This document shows positions 42,569 to 48,910 of a stretch of DNA of 48,910 nt, piece by piece. Numbering within the stretch: the first letter of the stretch is position 1; each line of letters opens with the position of its first letter. The notes beneath the pieces are model-generated. The model ran no database searches. It worked only from the letters and a program-made list of their open reading frames with translations, and was not told the DNA's origin. Location of the stretch: assembly GCF_004345325.1 (NCBI RefSeq), contig NZ_SLVJ01000029.1, positions 1 to 48,910 on the forward strand, in the 5' to 3' direction. Position numbers and translations under genes: made by a program. This DNA is from Acinetobacter calcoaceticus. Its GTDB lineage: Bacteria > Pseudomonadota > Gammaproteobacteria > Pseudomonadales > Moraxellaceae.

Positions 42569-44020
42569 ATGTCAAAATTAAACAATAATAAAAAATTCGT
42601 TTGCTTGGCTGCCGTAATTATTTCAATTGGTTTAACAGGGTGTGATCAAAAAATCCAGCCAAAATCACAGATAGGTTCTACATCTGAAACTATTCGTATT
42701 GCTATTGGCACTCAAGATACGACTATTAATTGTGCTACAGGTGGTTTACTGATTCGTGAATTGGATTTGCTGCCAAAATATCTGCCGAAAGATGCTGAAT
42801 ATGAAAATGTGAAATATGATATTCAATGGAAAAACTTTACTTCTGGTGCCCCTTTGACCAGTGAAATGGTTGCTGAGCGTTTAGATATTGGTGCTATGGG
42901 AGAGTTTCCTGCAGTGAATAATTTTGTGGCTTTTCAAAAAATGGCCAAGCGTAGTTTATTTATAAATCCACTATCAGGGAGTACCACAGGAAGTGGTAAT
43001 GCGATTGTAGTACCCACTGATTCCACAGTAAATTCAATTGAAAATTTGAAAGGTCAAACGATTTCTGTCCCATTTGCATCATCCGCACATGGTCTATTAT
43101 TACGTGTGATTAATGAGCAAGGTTGGGTCCTTGGAAAAGACATTACAGTCATCGCACAAACACCTGAAATCGCAGGACCCTCCTTAAAGAGCAAGAGTAT
43201 AAGCGCACATGCTGATTTTGTTCCCTTCGGTGAGTTATTTGCTTATCAAGGTTTTGCACGTAAAATCTATGATGGATCTCAAGCCAAAATACCGACCTTC
43301 CACGGGACGATTGTTCGTCATGACTTTGCAGCAAAGCATCCGAGAATCATCACAGCTTATTTACAGGCCAGTATCGAAGCAGACCAACGCATACAAAAAG
43401 AGCCTGAGAAATATAGTCAATTGATTGCTGATAAAACAGGTGTTCCAGCAGAAGTGGTGTATTTATTTCATGGTCCACTTGGCTTACAAACACGTGATTT
43501 CACATGGAAAAAGGAATATCGTCAAGCGACACAGCAGGCAGTTAGCAGTCTTAAAATATTAGGAAAAAATGATATAGATGTTGATGTAAATCAATTTATT
43601 CAAGATACCTATATAAAAGAAGCATTTAAAGCTTCAAACTTGGATTACTCAGCAGCCTTGAATAATTACGGAAAAGCAGCATTGATCGCCAATGATGCAT
43701 TGACAGGAAAGCCAATAACATCATTTAAGTATGTAACTCAGGTTTGGGTGAGTGGTGAGGAGAAAGTTCGTAGTTATGCATCGATAGAACATGCTTTTCG
43801 GGATATGAAAACGCTTCAAAAAGAAGGCAAACAACTCAGAGTTGTCTATAGTCAAGATTTTCATTCAGACATCAAAATGCTTTCAAATCTAGCATGGTTT
43901 GCAACGAATCAAGCTGGGAAAATCCATGCCTTTTTACTACAGAGTGATGCTCAAGACTGGGCCAAAAAAAATGGCGGTCAAATCTATGATTTTAAAGTTG
44001 CTCAGCAATTGGTGAAATAA
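42569..44020 (+). CDS. ABC substrate-binding lipoprotein with C-terminal NosL-like extension
   Basis: A 483-residue lipoprotein (lipobox LTGC, Cys25). Residues about 40-370 are a binding protein of the SsuA/NMT1-like class (TIRIAIGTQDTTINC, LDIGAMGEFPAV, LKGQTISVPFASSAHG). The last 110 residues are extra for this family, with VWVSGEEKVRSYASIEHAFRD, a Val-Val-Tyr-Ser-x-Asp strand, and a final AQDWAKKNGGQIYDF. This end resembles the C-terminal part of NosL-like copper lipoproteins, but no Cys/Met metal motif is seen. It is the extracytoplasmic part of the importer encoded downstream. Confidence 0.78.
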   Translation: MSKLNNNKKFVCLAAVIISIGLTGCDQKIQPKSQIGSTSETIRIAIGTQDTTINCATGGLLIRELDLLPKYLPKDAEYENVKYDIQWKNFTSGAPLTSEMVAERLDIGAMGEFPAVNNFVAFQKMAKRSLFINPLSGSTTGSGNAIVVPTDSTVNSIENLKGQTISVPFASSAHGLLLRVINEQGWVLGKDITVIAQTPEIAGPSLKSKSISAHADFVPFGELFAYQGFARKIYDGSQAKIPTFHGTIVRHDFAAKHPRIITAYLQASIEADQRIQKEPEKYSQLIADKTGVPAEVVYLFHGPLGLQTRDFTWKKEYRQATQQAVSSLKILGKNDIDVDVNQFIQDTYIKEAFKASNLDYSAALNNYGKAALIANDALTGKPITSFKYVTQVWVSGEEKVRSYASIEHAFRDMKTLQKEGKQLRVVYSQDFHSDIKMLSNLAWFATNQAGKIHAFLLQSDAQDWAKKNGGQIYDFKVAQQLVK

Positions 44021-44063
44021 AGTCTGTTGAATTGCAATATTGCCCATGAGGAGGAGAAGCAAC

Positions 44064-44912
44064 ATGGGAGTTTTGGTTGAAAAGAATAAAAATCAGAGGA
44101 TTGTAACGTTTATCAACATATTGGGGCGATTAAAAAAGCAAAATTTTACGCATGTTTTTCTCGCTACGGCATCCTTAATGCTGTGTTTGATTATTTGGCA
44201 AAGTTTGGCTCAATTAAAAGTTAATTTAGGCCTCGTCAATTTTAGTTATGTGCCGACGCCTGTAGAGGTGATAAATGAAGTCATTGTATTTTTTCAATTA
44301 CCCACAGCTTTAGCGCATTTAGAAGCCAGTATTATTCGGGTACTCAGTGGTTTTGCATTGGCAGGCATAGTCGGGGTCACTCTCGGATTGATCATTGGTA
44401 ATTACAAACTATGCGCTTCATTTTTATTAACGCCATTAGAAATAATACGGCCAATACCTGCTGTAGCATGGATACCGTTGGCGATTTTAATTTTTCCATC
44501 TTCTGAAGCTTCCATGATTTATATCACTTTTATCGGTGCATTATTTCCAGTTTTACTCAATACCATTCATGGTGTTGAGTCAGTAGATCCAAGATTAATT
44601 GCATCAGCGAGAAGTCTTGGCGCTGCAGAACTTTCGATTATGAGAGAAGTGATTATTCCAGGATCATTGCCGAATATCATCATCGGTTTATCCATCGGTA
44701 TGGGAACATCTTGGTTTTGTTTAGTGACAGCGGAAATGATTTCAGGTCAGCTCGGTATTGGTTACTTCACTTGGGAATCTTTTACGCTCCAAAATTACAA
44801 TAGCATTGTCGTTGGGATGTTATTGATTGGCGCACTAGGGATGTTCAGCAGTGCTTTGGTGCGGTGGATCGGTAAAAAAATTACGCCCTGGTATCACTTG
44901 AGGTCTTGTTAA
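44064..44912 (+). CDS. ABC transporter permease (SsuC type)
   Basis: About 282 residues and six to seven membrane helices, with the EAA loop in VDPRLIASARSLGAAELSIMREV. I start at ATG 44064 because AGGAGGAG lies about nine bases upstream; an earlier TTG is less likely. The stop TAA overlaps the next gene's ATG (TAATG). Confidence 0.9.
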   Translation: MGVLVEKNKNQRIVTFINILGRLKKQNFTHVFLATASLMLCLIIWQSLAQLKVNLGLVNFSYVPTPVEVINEVIVFFQLPTALAHLEASIIRVLSGFALAGIVGVTLGLIIGNYKLCASFLLTPLEIIRPIPAVAWIPLAILIFPSSEASMIYITFIGALFPVLLNTIHGVESVDPRLIASARSLGAAELSIMREVIIPGSLPNIIIGLSIGMGTSWFCLVTAEMISGQLGIGYFTWESFTLQNYNSIVVGMLLIGALGMFSSALVRWIGKKITPWYHLRSC

Positions 44913-45721
44913 TGTTAAAGCGAGGTGTGATAGATATTGAAAACTTGTCATTATATTTTGGACAAGGTGAAAAACGGTTTCAGGCATTAAATCAGCTTAA
45001 TCTACATATCAAGTCGGGTGAATTTGTTTGTGTACTGGGGCCATCAGGATGTGGGAAATCAACCTTATTAAGCGCATTGGCAGGGCATTTAAGTATTTAT
45101 ACTGGTGTATTAATGGTTGATGCTGAAATTATTTCGAAACCCCATCCAGACCGAGGTCTAGTATTTCAACATCACACTTTATTCCCATGGAAAAGTGTAA
45201 TAGAAAATATTGCATTTGGCTTAAAAATGAAAGGGATGTCTCATACTGAGCGTTTAAAGCAAGCACAAAATATGATTAAACTGATTGGTTTAACAGGTTT
45301 TGAGCAAAAGTTTCCTGCTGAGTTATCAGGGGGAATGCAACAGCGCGTGGAAATTGCACGAGTATTGATTAATCAGCCTCATGTTCTGTTGATGGATGAA
45401 CCTTTCGGCGCATTGGATGCCCAGACCCGCATCCAAATGCAACAGTTATTATTAGAAATTTGGCAGGACATCCAAACTACAGTGCTGTTTATTACTCATG
45501 ATATTGATGAAGCATTATTAATCGCTGATCGCGTATTGATTATGAGTCATCGACCAGGGCGAATTATCGAAGAAATAGTATTAAATTTTGCTCGTCCTCG
45601 TGACATCGATATTATAACCTCAGCTGAATTTTCCCGTTTAAAAAAATACTGTATGCAGGTATTAAAGCGAGAACTTTTAGAACATACATGTCGGCTAGAA
45701 CCCACGGCAATAACAAAATAG
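44912..45721 (+). CDS. ABC transporter ATP-binding protein (SsuB/TauB type)
   Basis: A 269-residue ATPase with Walker A GPSGCGKST, signature LSGGMQQRVEIARV, Walker B LLMDEPFGALDA and switch His in ITHDIDEA. The start overlaps the permease stop. Its last codons (ACA AAA TAG) form the first unit of a tandem repeat that fills the gap to the next gene. Confidence 0.92.
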   Translation: MLKRGVIDIENLSLYFGQGEKRFQALNQLNLHIKSGEFVCVLGPSGCGKSTLLSALAGHLSIYTGVLMVDAEIISKPHPDRGLVFQHHTLFPWKSVIENIAFGLKMKGMSHTERLKQAQNMIKLIGLTGFEQKFPAELSGGMQQRVEIARVLINQPHVLLMDEPFGALDAQTRIQMQQLLLEIWQDIQTTVLFITHDIDEALLIADRVLIMSHRPGRIIEEIVLNFARPRDIDIITSAEFSRLKKYCMQVLKRELLEHTCRLEPTAITK

Positions 45722-45753
45722 CAAAATAGCAAAATAGCAAAATAACAATATAG
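45714..45753 (+). repeat. Tandem CAAAATAG repeat at the end of the ATPase gene
   Basis: Three exact CAAAATAG units, then CAAAATAA and CAATATAG. The stop codon of the ATPase gene is in the first unit. The array lies between two operon genes, and unit number may vary between strains. Confidence 0.8.
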
Positions 45754-45765
45754 AGGGATCATTCA

Positions 45766-46758
45766 ATGCTGCTTCAATATCCAAAAATTATCGATTTAAA
45801 TGATGAGGATTTAATATTTTGGGATCGATTAAATCAAGATGATGAAAAAATACGTTTCATTACGATAATGAAAATAGCAGAAGAAGAGCGTGATGATTTC
45901 TTGCCATGGTTGCATTATGCGTTGGAGAATGATTGCTCAGCATTGGTTCGCAGTGAAGCTGCAAAACATTTAGAAGGTTGGGAAAATCCAGTAACCTTAA
46001 ATGTTTTGGCTCGAGCTTTGTTAGATACGGATCCCGAGGTGGTGAGTGCTGCTACACAAAGCTTGAGTGAAGTTAAACTTCAGCAATCAGCTAGGATATT
46101 GGCTCCGTACCTTCAATTGAGTGCAGCGCCAGTAAAAATTGCGATATTACAAGCATTAAGACCTCTTCGCGATATCAGTCTTTATGAGCAAATTGCGCAA
46201 CATGTTGATCATGACGATGTCTTGGTCCGAAGAGAGGCAGTCAGTGCCTTGAGTTGGTTACAGCAAGAGCGAGCCATACTTAGCCTGAGTAAAATTGCAC
46301 AATATGATCTAGACTTGGAAACGCGCCGAATTGCACTTGGAGGTTTAGCTTATTGCAAGCACATCATTCCTGAGGTTATAGCAGCACTATCACATGGCTT
46401 GGAAGAAGGTCATTGGCAACTTCGCCAGGAATCAGCATTGACCATCGGTAAACTTAACTTAAATGAATTGGAAGTTGATCTCATTGCTTTGCTAGAAGAT
46501 CAGTATTGGCAAGTACGTATTGCCATTGTTCGTAGTTTAGGTCGATTAAAATCAAAAAATGCATTAGCTGGTTTAACACTTAATTTTAATTTTGAAATAA
46601 GCAACTTACGCAAAGAAGTTGCACTTGCTTTAGGCGAAATCAAAGGGAATGATGCTGAGCAATTGCTATTAGAACATTTAAAAGATCCAGATCCAGAGGT
46701 GCGTAAAGCGATTCGAATAGGCTTAAACCAAATACAGGAATTTAAGGATGCACATTAA
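45766..46758 (+). CDS. HEAT-repeat (PBS-lyase-like) protein
   Basis: A 330-residue all-helical solenoid of about eight HEAT repeats, recognised by recurring segments such as SALVRSEAAKHLEGW, DPEVVSAATQSLSEV, DVLVRREAVSALSWL, YWQVRIAIVRSLGRL and DPEVRKAIRIGLNQI. AGAGGGA precedes the ATG. Such repeats bind proteins or modify them; in phycobilisome lyases and NblB-like proteins they act on cofactors. Here it may serve as assembly or maturation factor for the AprA-like enzyme (inference from operon position). Confidence 0.85.
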   Translation: MLLQYPKIIDLNDEDLIFWDRLNQDDEKIRFITIMKIAEEERDDFLPWLHYALENDCSALVRSEAAKHLEGWENPVTLNVLARALLDTDPEVVSAATQSLSEVKLQQSARILAPYLQLSAAPVKIAILQALRPLRDISLYEQIAQHVDHDDVLVRREAVSALSWLQQERAILSLSKIAQYDLDLETRRIALGGLAYCKHIIPEVIAALSHGLEEGHWQLRQESALTIGKLNLNELEVDLIALLEDQYWQVRIAIVRSLGRLKSKNALAGLTLNFNFEISNLRKEVALALGEIKGNDAEQLLLEHLKDPDPEVRKAIRIGLNQIQEFKDAH

Positions 46759-47038
46759 ACCAGCGAATATTCAATTTGATGTGGAAAATCAATTGATTCA
46801 TTTTATTTGGGATATTGAAGAAATGACCACATTGAGTTATATGCAGCTTAGAAACTTATGTCCATGCGTATTTTGTCGCTATAACAAGATAAAGAATTTA
46901 CCCATTTCTATTCAGGAAAATATACAGGTCACACAATTAAATCATCAAGGATATGGTGTGCAAATTTGCTTTAGTGATGGACATGATCGTGGGATATATC
47001 CATGGGAATATCTGATGAGTATTAATAATCGTAATTAA
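46748..47038 (+). CDS. DUF971 (GBBH-like N-terminal) domain protein
   Basis: A 96-residue protein consisting of one DUF971 domain. It has LRNLCPCVFCRYN (a Cys-x-Cys-x2-Cys cluster), then HQGYGVQICFSDGHDRGIYPWEYL, the family signature. Its ATG lies inside the end of the HEAT gene. DUF971 proteins occur near iron-sulfur assembly and carrier proteins, so a role in cluster delivery to the ferredoxin or flavoprotein is plausible. Last gene of the operon. Confidence 0.85.
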   Translation: MHIKPANIQFDVENQLIHFIWDIEEMTTLSYMQLRNLCPCVFCRYNKIKNLPISIQENIQVTQLNHQGYGVQICFSDGHDRGIYPWEYLMSINNRN

Positions 47039-47050
47039 GCCTACATCATC

Positions 47051-47109
47051 TAAACCCCCATCCCAAAAAACAACCGCGAGAAGCGGCTGTTATGAACAGA
47101 AGGGGTTTA
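47051..47109 (+). terminator. Nested hairpins after the operon
   Basis: Inner stem AACA-A-CCGC / GCGG-C-TGTT (47069-47091, one mismatch, loop GAGAA), enclosed by TAAACCCC / GGGGTTTA (47051-47058 and 47102-47109). It marks the end of the operon; no T tract follows the inner stem. Confidence 0.6.
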
Positions 47110-47168
47110 ATATACGCAGTTTGTGTGGAATAGATTGAGAAATGATATTGAGCACTTCAACTGCATGC

Positions 47169-47615
47169 CTAATATTTTTTGAGTTTATCAGCAAGATTGG
47201 CAACGCGGTTTAGGCTACAGGATTGAGCATCGAGCATTTGACCTTGGCCTTCAGTTTCTGGGTCCCAAGTACAATATTTTTCAGTATCACTCCACCAATT
47301 CGCGATCTCATCCATGACTTTATCTTTATTCACGCTATCTGGAAGCGTTAATATTTTAGCGTAAGACTGTTGAACCCGTTGCTTGTGATAAGCATATTCT
47401 TGTTCATCACAAATTTGTATTTCAGGGGTGATGCCATAACTATTGGCGATACATTTGGCATAACTGGGTTGAAATTTTGCATGAATATAAGAATCATTGG
47501 GAAGCGACGAGGATTTAGCTTTAGCCATCGCAGCATTGGAAAGAAGGCTAATCAAGAGCAGAGAGGCGATATTGAACAAGCCCAGTTTAAACAGCTTCAT
47601 ATTAACTAAGTTCAT
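47169..47615 (-). CDS. Secreted LprI-like (DUF1311) protein
   Basis: About 148 residues with a signal peptide (LFKLGLFNIASLLLISLLSNAAMA). The mature part has Cys residues and spacing of the lysozyme-inhibitor LprI N-terminal/DUF1311 family: SYAKCI...TPEIQICDEQEYAYHKQRVQQSYAKIL, then KYCTWDPE and SCSLNRVANLADKL. The ATG (MNLVNMK) follows TTAAGGAT and lies five bases after the stop of the upstream gene, so the two form an operon. Periplasmic; biochemical role uncertain. Confidence 0.7.
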   Translation of the reverse strand: MNLVNMKLFKLGLFNIASLLLISLLSNAAMAKAKSSSLPNDSYIHAKFQPSYAKCIANSYGITPEIQICDEQEYAYHKQRVQQSYAKILTLPDSVNKDKVMDEIANWWSDTEKYCTWDPETEGQGQMLDAQSCSLNRVANLADKLKKY

Positions 47616-47620
47616 AATCC

Positions 47621-48196
47621 TTAACCCGCCCCAGTTTCTTCTGATAACCATTGCCACAGTTTTTCTGGAATACCTTTGCTATTTACATCAAAGCCATACA
47701 TTTCCAGTACACCCGTCACATCGGCATATATTGCAAGCACTTTACCTGTTTTACTATTCACCGCGATTACCGCTTTACTGCTATCGCCACCTTGTGAATC
47801 ATGGCCTTTACCCACCAGCCAATCACCATCACGCTGCATCGCACTCGATACTGTCAAAGACAACTTTACATCGTCATAACCTTTGCCAGTCAACTGTTGA
47901 AACTTTTGTTTCCACGGCTCTGCTTGTATAACATCAAAAGGAAGTTTCGCTTCGAGTTGAGATATTTCTATCCTTGGCGTTGGACGTAGACCACACTGTT
48001 TTTTGACTTCCTGCTCATAGCCGATATTGCCGATTTCCAATATTTCGATCACTTCACCAACTTTGAAGGCACACTGTTCCCAGTTTTCTAAGCTTTGTGC
48101 CTGTGCAGTAAAGGATGTGCCCAGCATGATGGCAAATATACTGCAGCACTGAGGTAATTTTAGGTCTATTAAACCTTGTCGCTGATTACTGAACAT
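47621..48196 (-). CDS. Secreted hypothetical protein
   Basis: About 191 residues with an N-terminal signal peptide (hydrophobic CCSIFAIMLGTSFTAQAQ) and a mature domain ending IPEKLWQWLSEETGAG. The central part (GDWLVGKGHDSQGGDSSKAVIAVNSKTGKVLAIYAD) looks beta-rich. I do not recognise the family. Start at MFSNQRQ chosen because AAAGGGA lies before it. First gene of a two-gene unit with the LprI-like gene. The 48197-48424 stretch holds nothing recognised. Confidence 0.6.
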   Translation of the reverse strand: MFSNQRQGLIDLKLPQCCSIFAIMLGTSFTAQAQSLENWEQCAFKVGEVIEILEIGNIGYEQEVKKQCGLRPTPRIEISQLEAKLPFDVIQAEPWKQKFQQLTGKGYDDVKLSLTVSSAMQRDGDWLVGKGHDSQGGDSSKAVIAVNSKTGKVLAIYADVTGVLEMYGFDVNSKGIPEKLWQWLSEETGAG

Positions 48197-48424
48197 AATA
48201 AATCCCTTTGTCATGAATTTCGTATTTAAATCATCTTTAAAAACAAATCAATACTAGCGGAAAATATAATATATTTTATGGGGTTTTTCTATTTAGCTCA
48301 GCTTAGGTTTAAGCGGGTTCAGATGTTTGGTTTAATTGTGATCATTTTAAATACTTTAATCTGATCTATTTTTAGCCATGCAGTTGAATCGATACGGGCA
48401 CAAAGACATACACTTAAATTTTAC

Positions 48425-48832
48425 TTAATCCCAGAGTGATTCAAAGTGCTGAGCAAATAATTCACGACCTTGCTTTCTTTTTTCGGCATCCATTTGTTCC
48501 CACTGCTTTTTACGAGCATTGTAATCCGCAATATCTTGCTCAGTAAAATCCTCTTTCGGGGTACGCTTCAGTTTTGTTCGAATGACCCCCGTTTTGTTTT
48601 CAGCATCAATCACCTGCATGTCCAAATCATAAATACATGCTTCGATATCTTCATATTCAAGAGCAGGGGAAAAGGCATAAATCATTTGATCCAAAGCATT
48701 CTCCCAAGCCTGTATCGCGCTATCTGATGCCGCACCATGAGGTTGATCAGACGTTTTTTCAGAAAAGTCATTGGGTATGCCATTTCGTTTCGATTGTTTA
48801 AATTGCAACAGCCCAGTATAGCTAAATACCAA
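48425..48832 (-). CDS. Hypothetical protein, probably interrupted at its 5' end
   Basis: A 135-residue acidic helical C-terminal part (ALDQMIYAFSPALEYEDIEACI, then DADKRK-like charged helices ending HFESLWD). The listed start is TTG, but the frame is open for ten more codons to a TGA at 48863-48865 (reading RNFRYCIPS...), just beside a transposase start. The native N terminus was probably displaced by that insertion. Family not recognised. Confidence 0.5.
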   Translation of the reverse strand: MVFSYTGLLQFKQSKRNGIPNDFSEKTSDQPHGAASDSAIQAWENALDQMIYAFSPALEYEDIEACIYDLDMQVIDAENKTGVIRTKLKRTPKEDFTEQDIADYNARKKQWEQMDAEKRKQGRELFAQHFESLWD

Positions 48833-48873
48833 ACTTGGGATACAATATCTAAAATTTCGAGTTCATGCCCATT

Positions 48874-48910
48874 ATGCCTAAAATTTACTCAGTGGATTTA
48901 CGTGAAAAAG
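48874..48910 (+). mobile_element. Start of an IS630-type transposase gene, cut by the window
   Basis: The ATG opens MPKIYSVDLREK, the usual first residues of IS630-family (Tc1/mariner-like) transposases in Acinetobacter and cyanobacteria. Only 12 codons are in view. The element end should lie between the preceding hypothetical gene and this ATG. Confidence 0.65.

Noticed and set aside
47497..47931. Plus-strand frame of 144 codons
   Set aside because: It runs antisense across two secreted-protein genes and their junction and is His/Leu/Tyr-rich in the manner of shadow frames.

Overview
The window looks like a chromosomal segment of an Acinetobacter-type gammaproteobacterium. This rests on the gene complement and order: a hut cluster with a GntR-type hutC, a periplasmic-type quinate operon in the order quiB-quiC-quiX as described for Acinetobacter baylyi, AT-rich intergenic DNA, and many decayed Rhs and insertion-sequence remnants. 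No rRNA, tRNA or CRISPR array was seen.

Left part (0.4-16.3 kb): a minus-strand heavy-metal efflux operon (adaptor, RND pump, outer-membrane channel, response regulator, sensor kinase). It is followed by a histidine phosphatase, a D-serine ammonia-lyase divergent from a LysR regulator, and a five-gene operon. That operon joins an AhpD-like protein and an acyl-CoA-dehydrogenase-like flavoprotein to an SsuABC/NrtABC-type importer of unknown substrate.

Middle part (16.3-23.6 kb): an AT-rich graveyard of Rhs tip modules. Five near-identical copies of the conserved Rhs tip are each cut from the rest of the gene. Four are followed by a different C-terminal toxin domain, and all five by a small presumed immunity gene. 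Further immunity-like genes are left behind with only the last residues of their toxin, or with none visible. A separate Rhs 5' fragment and another toxin/immunity pair lie on the opposite strand at 30.2-31.5 kb, inside the hut region.

Right-middle part (23.8-37.7 kb): a porin, an acyl-CoA dehydrogenase stub, hutU-hutI-hutG and hutC with matching operator-like sites, but no hutH or histidine permease. Then come a Sel1-repeat protein and quiBCX, with a good candidate operator and no quiA. A family of palindromic dispersed repeats sits at the breaks in these clusters.

Right part (38.4-48.9 kb): a respiratory D-lactate dehydrogenase. Next is a seven-gene operon encoding an AprA-like flavoprotein, a small 2x[4Fe-4S] ferredoxin, an ABC importer whose lipoprotein carries an extra C-terminal domain, a HEAT-repeat protein and a DUF971 protein. 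This is the best candidate here for an undescribed metabolic system. The window ends with small secreted or hypothetical proteins and the first codons of an IS630-type transposase.
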